Assembly (NCBI GenBank): GCA_027923965.1
Contig: AP026969.1
Location: 2,666,001 to 2,730,000 of the forward strand
DNA from: Comamonadaceae bacterium OS-1
GTDB lineage: Bacteria > Pseudomonadota > Gammaproteobacteria > Burkholderiales > Burkholderiaceae_C
Reading direction: 5' to 3'
Length of the DNA: 64,000 bases
Shown here: piece by piece, positions 45,621-56,129 of the stretch
Position numbering within the stretch: position 1 is the stretch's first letter
Layout of the letters: every line of letters begins with the position of its first letter
Notes under the pieces: generated by a model
Seen by the model: only the letters and a program-made list of their open reading frames with translations
What the model was told of the DNA's origin: nothing
The model's database searches: none
Position numbers and translations under genes: made by a program

Positions 45621-47555
45621 ATGGGAAGAATTATTGGCATTGACTTGGGCACCACCAACAGCTGCGTTTCCGTCATGGAAGGCAATGTGCCCCGCGTGAT
45701 CGAAAACGCCGAAGGCGCACGCACCACGCCCTCCATCGTGGCCTACCAGGAAGACGGCGAAGTGCTGGTCGGCGCATCCGCCAAGCGCCAGGCGGTGACC
45801 AACCCCAAGAACACGCTGTACGCCGTCAAGCGTTTGATCGGCCGCAAGTTCACCGAAAAAGAAGTCCAGAAAGACATCGACCTGATGCCTTACTCCATCG
45901 TGGCCGCCGACAATGGCGACGCCTGGGTGCAAGTACGCGGCAACAAGATTTCGGCCCAGCAGGTCAGCGCCGACATTCTGCGCAAGATGAAGAAGACCGC
46001 CGAAGACTACCTGGGCGAAGCTGTCACCGAAGCCGTGATCACCGTGCCCGCGTATTTCAACGACGCACAGCGCCAAGCCACCAAGGACGCGGGCCGCATC
46101 GCCGGTCTGGACGTGAAGCGCATCATCAACGAACCCACCGCTGCAGCCCTGGCTTTTGGCCTGGACAAGCACGAAAAGGGCGACCGCAAGATTGCGGTGT
46201 ATGACCTGGGTGGCGGCACGTTCGACGTATCCATCATCGAAATCGCCGATGTCGATGGCGAAAAGCAATTCGAAGTGCTGTCCACCAACGGCGACACCTT
46301 CCTGGGCGGCGAAGACTTTGACCAGCGCATCATCGACTTCATCATTGCCGAGTTCAAGAAAGAGTCCGGTGTCGACCTGTCCAAGGACGTGCTGGCCCTG
46401 CAGCGCCTGAAGGAAGCCGCTGAAAAGGCCAAGATCGAGCTGTCCAACAGCGCATCGACCGACATCAACCTGCCCTACGTGACCGCCGATGCCTCCGGCC
46501 CCAAGCATCTGAACATCAAGCTCAGCCGCTCCAAGCTGGAAGCCCTGGTCGAAGAACTGATCGAGCGCACCATCGCCCCCTGCCGCACCGCCATCAAGGA
46601 CGCGGGTGTGAGCGTGGCCGACATCCATGACGTGATTTTGGTCGGCGGCATGACCCGTATGCCCAAGGTGCAAGAGAAGGTGAAGGAATTCTTCGGCAAG
46701 GAACCCCGCAAGGACGTGAACCCCGACGAAGCCGTAGCCGTGGGTGCCGCCATCCAGGGCCAGGTGCTCTCCGGCGACCGCAAGGACGTGCTGCTGCTGG
46801 ACGTGACCCCGCTGTCGCTGGGTATCGAAACCCTGGGCGGTGTAATGACCAAGATGATCGTCAAGAACACGACCATCCCGACCAAGTTTGCGCAAACCTT
46901 CTCTACCGCCGACGACAACCAGCCCGCCGTGACCATCAAGGTGTTCCAGGGCGAGCGCGAAATCGCCAACGTCAACAAGCTGCTGGGTGAGTTCAACCTC
47001 GAAGGCATCCCACCGGCAGCCCGTGGTACGCCACAGATCGAAGTGTCGTTCGACATCGATGCCAACGGCATCTTGCACGTCGGCGCAAAAGACAAGGGCA
47101 CCGGCAAGGAAAACAAGGTCACCATCAAGGCCAACTCCGGCCTGACGGAAGCCGAAATCCAGCAAATGGTGAAAGATGCCGAGCTCAACGCCGCCGACGA
47201 CAAGAAGAAGCTGGAACTGGTGCAGGCCCGTAACCAGGGCGAAGCCAGCGTGCACAGCGTCAAGAAGAGCCTGACCGAGTACGGCGACAAGATCGAAGCG
47301 GCCGAGAAGGAAAGCATCGAAGCCGCCATCAAGGCACTGGAAGAAGCGTTGAAGGGCGAAGACAAGACCGCCATCGACGAAAAGAACACCGCCCTGATGA
47401 CCGTGAGCCAGAAGCTGGGCGAGAAGATGTACGCCGACATGCAAGCCAAGCAGGCTGCCGACGAAGCCGGTGCTGCCGCCCCGGAAGCCGAAGCCGCCAA
47501 AGCCGCTGACGACAACGTGGTCGATGCCGAAGTGAAAGAAGTCAAGAAGGGCTAA
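45621..47555 (+). CDS. dnaK: chaperone DnaK (Hsp70)
   Basis: A 644-residue Hsp70. The nucleotide-binding domain begins [20 protein letters not shown] and contains [22 protein letters not shown] and [10 protein letters not shown]. The substrate-binding domain starts near residue 390 ([18 protein letters not shown]), and the C-terminal tail ends [12 protein letters not shown]. It is full length with no gaps. It lies 110 bp after grpE with its own ribosome binding site (AAAGGACAAAATC). A CTTGAAG at about 45532 resembles a heat-shock -35 box but lacks a good -10. A terminator follows at 47586. Confidence 0.98.
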   Translation: MGRIIGIDLGTTNSCVSVMEGNVPRVIENAEGARTTPSIVAYQEDGEVLVGASAKRQAVTNPKNTLYAVKRLIGRKFTEKEVQKDIDLMPYSIVAADNGDAWVQVRGNKISAQQVSADILRKMKKTAEDYLGEAVTEAVITVPAYFNDAQRQATKDAGRIAGLDVKRIINEPTAAALAFGLDKHEKGDRKIAVYDLGGGTFDVSIIEIADVDGEKQFEVLSTNGDTFLGGEDFDQRIIDFIIAEFKKESGVDLSKDVLALQRLKEAAEKAKIELSNSASTDINLPYVTADASGPKHLNIKLSRSKLEALVEELIERTIAPCRTAIKDAGVSVADIHDVILVGGMTRMPKVQEKVKEFFGKEPRKDVNPDEAVAVGAAIQGQVLSGDRKDVLLLDVTPLSLGIETLGGVMTKMIVKNTTIPTKFAQTFSTADDNQPAVTIKVFQGEREIANVNKLLGEFNLEGIPPAARGTPQIEVSFDIDANGILHVGAKDKGTGKENKVTIKANSGLTEAEIQQMVKDAELNAADDKKKLELVQARNQGEASVHSVKKSLTEYGDKIEAAEKESIEAAIKALEEALKGEDKTAIDEKNTALMTVSQKLGEKMYADMQAKQAADEAGAAAPEAEAAKAADDNVVDAEVKEVKKG

Positions 47556-47585
47556 CTGAGCAGCCGCAGGCTTGATCAGACCCGC

Positions 47586-47629
47586 GCCGCGCCTGGACAG
47601 TCCCGATGGGACTTCCGGCGCGGCTTTTT
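47586..47629 (+). terminator. rho-independent terminator after dnaK
   Basis: A two-part stem, GCCGCGCC / GGCGCGGC outside and AGTCCC / GGGACT inside, with a GAT loop, followed by TTTTT. It implies that much dnaK mRNA ends before dnaJ. Confidence 0.9.
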
Positions 47630-47685
47630 GCGTAACGAGCTATCCGGCTCCCCCCCGATCGCCGTAGTGAGAAAGTGATTGCAGC

Positions 47686-48825
47686 ATGAGCAAACGAGAT
47701 TATTACGAAGCCCTCGGCGTTCCCAAAAACGCCTCCGAGGAAGAAATCAAAAAGGCCTATCGCAAGCTGGCGATGAAGCACCACCCTGACCGCAACCAGG
47801 GTGATTCGGCCAAGGGTGCCGAAGACAAGTTCAAGGAAATCAAGGAAGCCTACGAAATGCTGAGCGACGCGCAAAAACGCGCCGCCTACGACCAGCATGG
47901 CTTTGCCGGCGTCGACCCGAACATGCGCGGCGGCCCCGGGGCCGACGGCTTTGCGGGCGGTGGCTTTGCCGAGGCCTTTGGCGATATTTTTGGCGACATG
48001 TTTGGCCAAAGCCGTGGTGGCCGGGGCGGTGGCCGCCAGGTGTTCCGCGGTGCCGACCTCAGCTACGCCATGGAAGTCACGCTGGAAGAAGCCGCACGCG
48101 GCAAGGAAGCGCAGATCCGCATCCCCACCTGGGAAGCCTGCGACACCTGCCACGGCAGCGGTGCCAAACCCGGTACCCAGGCCAAGACCTGCGGCACTTG
48201 CGCGGGCCAGGGCACGGTGCAGATGCGCCAGGGCTTCTTCAGCGTGCAGCAAACCTGCCCCACCTGCCGTGGCACGGGCAAGGTCATTCCCGACCCCTGC
48301 ACCGTCTGCAGCGGCCAGGGCAAGGTCAAGAAGCAAAAAACGCTGGAAGTCAAAATCCCCGCCGGTATCGACGACGGCATGCGCATCCGCAGCGTGGGCA
48401 ATGGCGAGCCGGGCTCGAACGGTGGCCCCTCGGGCGACCTGTACATCGAGATCCGCACCAAGAAGCACGACATCTTTGAGCGCGACGGCGGCGACCTGCA
48501 CTGCTCGGTGCCGGTGAGCTTCATCACCGCCGCCCTGGGTGGCGAGATCGAGGTGCCCACCCTGTCCGGCAAGGCCGCCATCGACATCCCCGAAGGCACG
48601 CAAGCGGGCAAGCAGTTCCGCCTGCGCGGCAAGGGCATCAAGGGCGTGCGCGACAGCTCGCCCGGCGACCTGTACTGCCACATCACGGTGGAAACCCCGG
48701 TCAAGCTCACCGAACACCAGCGCAAGCTGATGCGCGAGCTGGAAGAGTCGTTCAAAAAGGGCGGCGGCAAGCACTCGCCTACGGGCGACAGCTGGACGGA
48801 CAAGCTCAAGAAGTTCTTCGCTTAA
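47686..48825 (+). CDS. dnaJ: chaperone DnaJ (Hsp40)
   Basis: A 379-residue type I DnaJ: J domain at residues 1-70 with the HPD motif (MKHHPDRNQ), a G/F-rich linker near 75-125 ([16 protein letters not shown]), four C-x-x-C-x-G-x-G zinc repeats near 145-215 ([33 protein letters not shown]), and the C-terminal substrate-binding domains ending K-L-K-K-F-F-A. It stimulates DnaK ATPase and delivers clients. It lies 130 bp after dnaK, beyond a terminator, so it may have its own promoter. Confidence 0.98.
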   Translation: MSKRDYYEALGVPKNASEEEIKKAYRKLAMKHHPDRNQGDSAKGAEDKFKEIKEAYEMLSDAQKRAAYDQHGFAGVDPNMRGGPGADGFAGGGFAEAFGDIFGDMFGQSRGGRGGGRQVFRGADLSYAMEVTLEEAARGKEAQIRIPTWEACDTCHGSGAKPGTQAKTCGTCAGQGTVQMRQGFFSVQQTCPTCRGTGKVIPDPCTVCSGQGKVKKQKTLEVKIPAGIDDGMRIRSVGNGEPGSNGGPSGDLYIEIRTKKHDIFERDGGDLHCSVPVSFITAALGGEIEVPTLSGKAAIDIPEGTQAGKQFRLRGKGIKGVRDSSPGDLYCHITVETPVKLTEHQRKLMRELEESFKKGGGKHSPTGDSWTDKLKKFFA

Positions 48826-48844
48826 GTTGATCTGGCCTTGAGCC

Positions 48845-48878
48845 AAAGCCCCTGGGTGCCTGCACCCAGGGGCTTTTT
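48845..48878 (+). terminator. rho-independent terminator after dnaJ
   Basis: The stem AAAGCCCCTGGGTGC / GCACCCAGGGGCTTT with a CT loop continues into a T-run (CTTTTTT). A textbook terminator 20 bp after the dnaJ stop. Confidence 0.92.
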
Positions 48879-48903
48879 TCATGGCGGAGGCAAAAAACTC
48901 TTT

Positions 48904-48960
48904 CGCTACATTTTTAGTAGCTTCTCACGCTTATTGGATAAGCACGAGAGGCCTATTTCT
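48904..48960 (-). repeat. dispersed palindromic element, copy i
   Basis: On the minus strand it reads AGGCCTCTCGTGCTTATCC, then AATAAGCGTGAGAAGCTACT and AAAAATGTAGCGAAA. CTCGTGCTTAT pairs with ATAAGCGTGAG except for two positions. It is one of the clearest copies, in the 217-bp gap between dnaJ and frmA; apart from it and the dnaJ terminator the gap shows nothing else. Confidence 0.82.
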
Positions 48961-49042
48961 TATAAAAATGCTGCTGCAGATCGGTAGGGAACTGGCGGCA
49001 TCCGCTTATAGTTGAAGTTTTGCCAGCTGCAAGGACATCGCC

Positions 49043-50148
<1,106 letters not shown>

Positions 50149-50149
<1 letters not shown>

Positions 50150-51018
50150 TGGCCAAGCTCACCACTCTCTCCGAACATGCCTGCTTTGACGGCATCCAGA
50201 CCTTCTACCAGCACGACTCTGCGCAGATCGGCCTGCCCATGCGCTTGGCGGTGTACATGCCGCCCGGAGCCTCTGGCCGGGTACCCGCCCTGCTCTACCT
50301 GGCCGGGCTGACCTGTAACGAAGAAACCTTCATGACCAAGGCGGGGGCGCAACAGTACGCCGCGCAACTAGGCATCGCCCTGATTGCCCCCGATACCGGG
50401 CCGCGCGGTGCCAACCTGCCCGGCGAAGCCGATAGCTGGGACTTTGGCCTGGCCGCCAGCTTCTACATCGATGCCACCGAGGCCCCCTGGTCCACCCACT
50501 ACCGCATGGAAAGCTACCTCGTCAAAGAGCTGCTGCCTCTGCTGGTGGAAGAGTTGGCGATCGACCCCGAGCGCATCGGCATCTTCGGCCATTCGATGGG
50601 TGGGCATGGCGCGTTGACGCTGGCACTGAAATACCCGGGCCTGTTCAAGTCAGTCTCGGCCTTTGCGCCCATCTGCGCGCCGACCCAGTGCGCCTGGGGG
50701 CAAAAGGCGTTTACGGGTTACCTGGGTGCGGACAACACCTCCTGGCCTGCACACGATGCCGTGTTCCTAATGGCCGCCAAAACCGCAGCGCCCTACCAGC
50801 ACGGCATCCTGATCGACCAGGGTCTGGCCGACAAGTTTCTGGCACCGCAGCTCAACCCGCATATCTTTGAAGCCGCCTGCCAGGCGGTCAACCAGCCCCT
50901 GCTGCTGCGCCGCCACACCGGCTACGACCATGGCTACTACTTCGTCAGCAGCTTCATGGCCGACCACATGGCGCACCACGCGCAGGCTTTACAGCCAGGC
51001 CTTACAGTCACGCCCTGA
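50149..51018 (+). CDS. fghA: S-formylglutathione hydrolase
   Basis: A 289-residue alpha/beta-hydrolase (esterase D family) that splits S-formylglutathione to formate and glutathione, the second step after FrmA. The nucleophile Ser lies in GIFGHSMGGHGAL near residue 148. The acid Asp is in I-D-Q-G-L-A-D-K-F-L near 223 and the His in G-Y-D-H-G-Y-Y-F near 261. The N-terminal block P-A-L-L-Y-L-A-G-L-T-C-N-E-E-T-F is typical. It starts within the frmA stop. An EptA-like gene follows 21 bp downstream, on the same strand but with no metabolic link. Confidence 0.96.
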
Positions 51019-51039
51019 CTTCACCCACGCAATGATCTG

Positions 51040-52686
51040 ATGCCCTTGTACGACAGCGCCCGCACGGGCCGTACCCGCCACCCCGCCTGGCTGGTGCTGA
51101 TTTTTAGCCTGTGGATTGCCACGGTCTGCAATATCCCCCTGTGGCGCGAATGGGCCCGTATGCCCGAGCTCCAAAACCTGCGCGGCCTGGCGGTAGGGAC
51201 GGGCTTTGCCGTGACGATTGCGGCCGCCATGGCGCTGCTGTTCAGTCTGCTGAACTGGCGCTGGACGCTCAAGCCCTTCATCACCTTGTCTTTGTTTGCG
51301 GCAGCGTTTGGGGCGCATTTCATGCTGTCATACGGCGTGGTGATCGACACCACCATGCTGGTCAACGCGCTGGAAACCGACATGCGCGAAACCCGCGATC
51401 TGGTGAACCTTCGGATGCTGGGCACGGTGCTGGTGATGGCCGTGCTGCCCAGCATCTGGCTGTGGCGGCAGCACACGCCGCGCCGCGCCGCCCTGCGCCA
51501 GATCGGCGGCAACCTGCTCGGCGTAGTGCTGGCGCTGGGCGCGCTGGTGGGCAGCCTGCTGCTGATTTTTCAGGACTTCTCGTCGCTGATGCGCAACCAC
51601 ACCGAACAGCGCTACCTGATCAATCCGCTGAACTCTTTTTACGCGTTGGGCGACATTGCCGCCAAGCCCTTCAAACGCGACGAGCGCACCATTTTGCCCA
51701 TCGGCCAGGATGCGCAGCTGCGCCCCGCCACCGGCAAGCCCCCGCTGCTCTTGTTGGTGGTGGGCGAAACCGGACGTGCCGGCCAGTTCGCCCTGAACGG
51801 CTACGCCCGCCCCACCACGCCCGAACTGGCCAAAGAACACCTTGCCAGCTACCGCAACGCCTGGTCCTGCGGCACCAATACCGCCGCCTCGGTGCCCTGC
51901 ATGTTCTCGCACCTGGGCAAACAGGGCTTTGAGGGCCGCAAAGCCAACTACGAGGGCCTGCTGGACGTGTTGCAGCGCAGCGGCCTGGGCGTGGTGTGGA
52001 TCGACAACCAGGCCGGCTGCAAAGGCGTGTGCGACCGCGTGCCCCACACCAGCACCACCCAGCTCAAAGACAAAGACCTGTGCGTGGACGGCGAATGCTT
52101 TGACGACATCATGCTGCGCCAGCTCGATGCCCGCATTGCCGAGCTACCCGCCGAGCGCCGCGCCAAGGGCGTGGTCGTGCTGCTGCACCAGATGGGCAGC
52201 CACGGCCCGGCCTATTACAAGCGCACCCCGGCGGCCTTTAAAAAGTTCCTACCCGAATGCACCAGCAACAACCTGCAAGACTGCAGCCAGGCTCTGCTGG
52301 TCAATGCCTACGACAACACCATCGTCTACACCGACCACGTGCTGGCCAGTGCCATCCAGTGGCTGAAAAACAAAGATGCCACTAGCGCGACCGCCATGGT
52401 CTATGTGGCCGACCACGGCGAGTCGCTGGGTGAAAACAACATCTACCTGCACGGCCTGCCCTACGACATTGCCCCCGATGTGCAAAAGCATGTGCCCTGG
52501 ATCACCTGGCTGTCCCCAGCCTACGAGCAGCGCAGCCATGTGACCACGGGCTGCCTGCAAAAGCAGCAAGACGTACGCATCAGCCACGACAACTACTTCC
52601 ACTCGGTGCTGGGCCTTTTGGGCGTAACCACCAGCGTCTACCAGCCCGCGCTGGATATCTTCCAACCCTGTGTAGGGGGCAAGTAA
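51040..52686 (+). CDS. phosphoethanolamine transferase (EptA-like)
   Basis: A 548-residue inner-membrane enzyme of the EptA/MCR type. Five hydrophobic helices lie in residues about 15-185, followed by a periplasmic sulfatase-fold domain. The zinc-binding Glu is in LLVVGETGRAGQFALNGY near residue 237 and the phosphate-accepting Thr in CGTNTAASVPCMFSHLG near 276. Later ligands are in H-Q-M-G-S-H-G-P and A-D-H-G-E-S-L-G-E. Six or more Cys suggest periplasmic disulfides. It transfers phosphoethanolamine to lipid A, which lowers polymyxin binding in species where it is active. This is a chromosomal relative, not a mobile mcr gene. It converges on dusA. Confidence 0.93.
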   Translation: MPLYDSARTGRTRHPAWLVLIFSLWIATVCNIPLWREWARMPELQNLRGLAVGTGFAVTIAAAMALLFSLLNWRWTLKPFITLSLFAAAFGAHFMLSYGVVIDTTMLVNALETDMRETRDLVNLRMLGTVLVMAVLPSIWLWRQHTPRRAALRQIGGNLLGVVLALGALVGSLLLIFQDFSSLMRNHTEQRYLINPLNSFYALGDIAAKPFKRDERTILPIGQDAQLRPATGKPPLLLLVVGETGRAGQFALNGYARPTTPELAKEHLASYRNAWSCGTNTAASVPCMFSHLGKQGFEGRKANYEGLLDVLQRSGLGVVWIDNQAGCKGVCDRVPHTSTTQLKDKDLCVDGECFDDIMLRQLDARIAELPAERRAKGVVVLLHQMGSHGPAYYKRTPAAFKKFLPECTSNNLQDCSQALLVNAYDNTIVYTDHVLASAIQWLKNKDATSATAMVYVADHGESLGENNIYLHGLPYDIAPDVQKHVPWITWLSPAYEQRSHVTTGCLQKQQDVRISHDNYFHSVLGLLGVTTSVYQPALDIFQPCVGGK

Positions 52687-52707
52687 GTCCTGCCCGCGCA
52701 GGTAGCT

Positions 52708-53703
52708 TCAGGCGCTCTTGGTCTCGTCAAACCCGTAACGCGTGTGCGCCAAGGCCATCACCTCACGCGGCGGTGTGGTCTTGAGGCGGTGGTCGCTCCA
52801 CACCTGGCGCCAGCGCCGCGCACCCGGCAAGCCGTGGCGCAGGCCCAACATGTGGCGGGCGATGCTGTACCAGCCCGTGCCCTGCTCGGCGGCCATGCGT
52901 TCCATGTAGAGCACCATCTGCTCCTCGATGCTTTCGCGCGTGGCCTCACTGGGTGCCGCGCCGAAAAACGCCGCATCCCAACCGGCCAGAAACCAGGGGT
53001 TGTGGTAGGCCTCGCGCCCCACCATCACACCATCCAACTGGGTCAACTGCTCGGTAATCTGGTCCTCGGTGGTGAAGCCCCCGTTGATGGAAAAAGTGAG
53101 CGCCGGGAAATCCTGTTTCAGGCGGTGCACCAGCTCGTAGCGCAGTGGCGGGATCTCGCGGTTTTCTTTGGGCGACAGGCCTTTGAGCCAGGCATTGCGG
53201 GCGTGCACGACGAAAGTGCTGCAACCGCCTTCGGCCACCGTACCCACAAAGTCACGCACAAAGTCATAGCTCTCGGTCTTGTCCACGCCAATGCGGTGCT
53301 TCACCGTGACCGGAATATCCACCGCGTCGCGCATGGCCCGCACGCAATCGGCCACCAACTGCGGCTCCGCCATCAAACAGGCCCCAAATGCACCGCGCTG
53401 CACCCGCTCGCTAGGGCAACCGCAGTTGATGTTGATCTCGTCGTAACCCCACTCTTCGCCCAACTTGGCGCAGCGGGCCAGGTCCGCCGGTTCGCTGCCG
53501 CCCAGTTGCAAGGCCACCGGATGCTCTTCGGCATTGAAACGCAAATGCCGCGGCACATCGCCATGCAGCAACGCGCCGGTGGTCACCATCTCGGTGTACA
53601 GCAAGGTATGGCGGGACAGCAGGCGGTGCAGATAGCGGCAATGGGCATCGGTCCAATCCATCATCGGGGCGACGGAGACGCGGTGGGCTTGAAAGGTCGT
53701 CAT
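52708..53703 (-). CDS. dusA: tRNA-dihydrouridine synthase A
   Basis: A 331-residue flavin TIM-barrel enzyme that reduces uridines in the tRNA D-loop. The start is the ATG at 53703 (MTTFQAHRVSVAPMMDWTDA); the frame continues to 53889 only by running antisense to the upstream gene. Motifs: APMMDWTDAHCR, ININCGCPSERVQRGAFGAC with the catalytic Cys, V-K-H-R-I-G-V-D, V-H-A-R-N-A-W-L-K-G-L-S-P-K-E-N-R and D-G-V-M-V-G-R-E-A-Y-H-N-P. These, and W-L-K-G-L-S-P-K-E-N-R in particular, mark the DusA subfamily. It overlaps the hutC stop by 4 bp (ATGA). Confidence 0.95.
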   Translation of the reverse strand: MTTFQAHRVSVAPMMDWTDAHCRYLHRLLSRHTLLYTEMVTTGALLHGDVPRHLRFNAEEHPVALQLGGSEPADLARCAKLGEEWGYDEININCGCPSERVQRGAFGACLMAEPQLVADCVRAMRDAVDIPVTVKHRIGVDKTESYDFVRDFVGTVAEGGCSTFVVHARNAWLKGLSPKENREIPPLRYELVHRLKQDFPALTFSINGGFTTEDQITEQLTQLDGVMVGREAYHNPWFLAGWDAAFFGAAPSEATRESIEEQMVLYMERMAAEQGTGWYSIARHMLGLRHGLPGARRWRQVWSDHRLKTTPPREVMALAHTRYGFDETKSA

Positions 53704-54443
53704 GGCTTGAAATGTCCGTTGAGCTGGTAGCGCGTGCCGGGGTGCACCTGGCGCGCCAGGGTGATGGGCACGTCGGCGTTGGCGGTTTTGCGTAGCACCA
53801 CCAGGCAGGGGGCGCTGGGCGCAATGCCTAGCAGCTCGGCCTCTTGCGCGGTGGGCAGGCTGGCCTCCACCGCGTACTGCGCCTCCCACAGCGGGGCCAC
53901 GGTGCGCAGGTAGTAGGTGGGCGATAGCTGGGTGAAGTCGTTTTGCAGGTAGTCGGGCGCGCAGGCAGGGTTCACATAGCGGTCTTCACACTGCATGGGC
54001 ACGTCGTTTTCAAAGTGCACCAGCAGGGTATGGAAAACGCGCGTGCCGGGGGCCAGGCGGAACGGCTGGGCGATGGCCTCGGAGCAGGCTTCTTCCTGCG
54101 CCAGGTGCACCACGGCGTGGTGGCGGTGGCCGCGCGCGGCAATTTCCTGTTGCAGATCGTGGATGGTCAGGTTGGACGACACCGAGCCCAGGTGCGCGGC
54201 GAAGGTACCCACGCCCTGCAAACGGGTGACCAGCCCTTCGGACTGCAGCTCGCGCAGGGCGCGGCTGACCGTCATGCGGCTGACCTTGAACTGCGCCACC
54301 AACTCGGGCTCGGACGGCATCAGGCTGCCCGGCGGCCAGCGGCCTTGCGACAACTCTTTTTTTAGATGTGCCTTGACCCGGGCGAACGGCGCCTGGTTGG
54401 CGGGTTCGGAGGAAGCCAGCGGCGATTGTCGAAGGAAGACCAT
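53700..54443 (-). CDS. hutC: histidine utilization repressor, GntR family
   Basis: A 247-residue regulator: an N-terminal GntR winged helix (F-A-R-V-K-A-H-L-K-K-E-L, SEPELVAQFKVSRMTVSRAL, L-V-T-R-L-Q-G-V-G-T-F) and a C-terminal UTRA ligand domain (V-H-L-A-Q-E-E-A near 115, T-R-V-F-H-T-L-L-V-H-F near 133, E-D-R-Y-V-N-P near 152). It is divergent from hutH across 85 bp, which identifies it as HutC; the family senses urocanate and represses histidine-degradation genes. Its stop overlaps the dusA start, so dusA may be carried on its transcript. Confidence 0.92.
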   Translation of the reverse strand: MVFLRQSPLASSEPANQAPFARVKAHLKKELSQGRWPPGSLMPSEPELVAQFKVSRMTVSRALRELQSEGLVTRLQGVGTFAAHLGSVSSNLTIHDLQQEIAARGHRHHAVVHLAQEEACSEAIAQPFRLAPGTRVFHTLLVHFENDVPMQCEDRYVNPACAPDYLQNDFTQLSPTYYLRTVAPLWEAQYAVEASLPTAQEAELLGIAPSAPCLVVLRKTANADVPITLARQVHPGTRYQLNGHFKP

Positions 54444-54500
54444 TTGTAAATTGTAGTTGTACGTGGTTGACTAGTCATGTCTACACAAGTACAGTCGCAG
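54444..54500. promoter_or_regulatory. probable HutC operator region between hutC and hutH
   Basis: The divergent spacer holds several TGTA/TACA-type half-sites (TTGTAAATTGTAGTTGTACG, then TCTACACAAGTACAG) and a perfect 10-bp palindrome TGACTAGTCA at 54468-54477. GntR/HutC-subfamily operators are built from GT..TA..AC half-sites, so this is a likely binding region. The exact site is not defined. Confidence 0.5.
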
Positions 54501-54528
54501 CCACTATTTGACGAAAGCGAGACCCCCC

Positions 54529-56067
54529 ATGCTGATCACCCCCGGCCTCCTCACCCTGGAGCAACTCCAACGCATCCATGCCAGCGTCACCCCCCTGGAG
54601 CTGGACCCCGCCTGCCGCGACGGCATCCGCGCCAGCGCCGCCCTGGTACAGGCCGCTGCCGACGGCGATGCGCCGGTGTACGGGGTCAACACCGGCTTTG
54701 GCAAGCTGGCCAACCAGCGCATCAGCAAGGCGCAACTGGCCACGCTGCAGCTCAACCTGATCCGCTCGCACAGCGTGGGCGTGGGCGAGCCGCTGGCCGC
54801 GCCCATCGTGCGGCTGATGCTGGCCACCAAGGCTGCCAGCCTGGCACGCGGCCATTCCGGCGTGCGCGAGGTGGTGGTGGACACCCTGCTGGCGGTGCAC
54901 AACGCCGGGCTGGTGCCGCATGTACCTTCGCAGGGTTCGGTGGGCGCATCCGGCGACCTGGCCCCGCTGGCGCACATGACACTGGCGCTGCTGGGCGAAG
55001 GCGAGATGTGGGTCGACGGCCAGCGCATGGCGGCCGCAGACGCGCTGGCACAGGCCGGTATCGCGCCGCTGACCCTCGGCCCCAAGGAGGGTTTGGCGCT
55101 GATTAACGGCACCCAGACCTCGGCGGCGCTGGCGCTACACGGCTTGTTCATCTTCGAGCCGGTGCTGGAAGCAGCACTGTTGATTGGTGCCCTGTCGGTG
55201 GAAGCCGCACGCGGCAGCGATGGCCCGTTTGACCCGCGCATCCACGCGCTGCGCGGTCAGCCCGGCCAGATCGACGTGGCCCGCTACTACCGCGCGCTGC
55301 TGGCGGGCAGCGCCATCCGTCAATCGCACGCCACCGGCGACGACCGGGTGCAAGACCCGTATTCGCTGCGCTGCCAGCCGCAGGTGGTGGGGGCCTGCCT
55401 GGACCAGCTGCGCCACGCCAGCCGCATTTTGCTGATCGAAGCCAACGCGGTGACCGACAACCCGCTGGTGTTTGCGGAAGACGGTGTGATGGTGTCTGGA
55501 GGGAATTTCCACGCCGAACCGGTGGCCCTGGCGGCCGACGGCATGGCCTTGGCAATTGCCGAGGTGGGTGCGATTGCCGAGCGCCGCATCGCCATGCTGA
55601 TCGACAGCAGCGTCTCGCGCCTGCCACCGTTTTTGACGGCCGATGCCGGGCTGCACAGCGGCTTCATGATCATGCACGTTACCGCGGCCTCGCTGGCTTC
55701 TGAGAACAAATCCCTGGCCCACCCGGCCAGCGTAGACAGCCTGCCCACCAGCGCCAACCAGGAAGACCATGTGTCCATGGCCACCTTCGCCGCGCGCCGC
55801 CTGCAGGCCATGGTGAGCAACACGGCGCATATTCTGGCCATCGAATGGCTGGCTGCGGCCCAGGGCATCGACTTCTTGCGGCCCCTGACCAGCTCGGCTC
55901 CGCTGGAGCTGCTGCACGCAGCCCTGCGCGCCGATATCCCCCGCATGGACCACGACCGCTACTTCGCGCCCGACATCGCCCACGCCACCGAGATGGTGCG
56001 CAGCGGGGCCATCAGCGGCATTTTCCGCACCCTGCCCGGCCTGCCTGCGCTGTGGACGGCAATTTGA
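54529..56067 (+). CDS. hutH: histidine ammonia-lyase
   Basis: A 512-residue enzyme that removes ammonia from histidine to give urocanate, using an MIO cofactor formed from Ala-Ser-Gly in SVGASGDLAPLAHM near residue 145. Other family blocks: Y-G-V-N-T-G-F-G-K-L-A near 51, L-N-G-T/I-N-G-T-Q near 196, Q-D-P-Y-S-L-R-C-Q-P-Q near 277 and E-D-H-V-S-M-A near 415. The ATG at 54529 (MLITPGLLTLEQL) is preferred; a TTG at 54508 adds seven residues and lacks a ribosome binding site. The other hut genes do not follow: an unrelated peptidase gene is next. Confidence 0.96.
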   Translation: MLITPGLLTLEQLQRIHASVTPLELDPACRDGIRASAALVQAAADGDAPVYGVNTGFGKLANQRISKAQLATLQLNLIRSHSVGVGEPLAAPIVRLMLATKAASLARGHSGVREVVVDTLLAVHNAGLVPHVPSQGSVGASGDLAPLAHMTLALLGEGEMWVDGQRMAAADALAQAGIAPLTLGPKEGLALINGTQTSAALALHGLFIFEPVLEAALLIGALSVEAARGSDGPFDPRIHALRGQPGQIDVARYYRALLAGSAIRQSHATGDDRVQDPYSLRCQPQVVGACLDQLRHASRILLIEANAVTDNPLVFAEDGVMVSGGNFHAEPVALAADGMALAIAEVGAIAERRIAMLIDSSVSRLPPFLTADAGLHSGFMIMHVTAASLASENKSLAHPASVDSLPTSANQEDHVSMATFAARRLQAMVSNTAHILAIEWLAAAQGIDFLRPLTSSAPLELLHAALRADIPRMDHDRYFAPDIAHATEMVRSGAISGIFRTLPGLPALWTAI

Positions 56068-56129
56068 GCAACTGACCTTTGGCTCGCGGGTAACATGCCG
56101 GAATTCGAAGATGGAGGAGCATCCACACC

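Noticed and set aside
45606..47444. 612-codon minus-strand frame opposite dnaK
   Set aside because: A known artefact of dnaK antisense frames; no independent evidence of coding.
51040..52686. A mobile mcr-type colistin resistance gene
   Set aside because: It is an EptA-like chromosomal gene with the same base use as its neighbours, beside housekeeping genes and without any mobile element.
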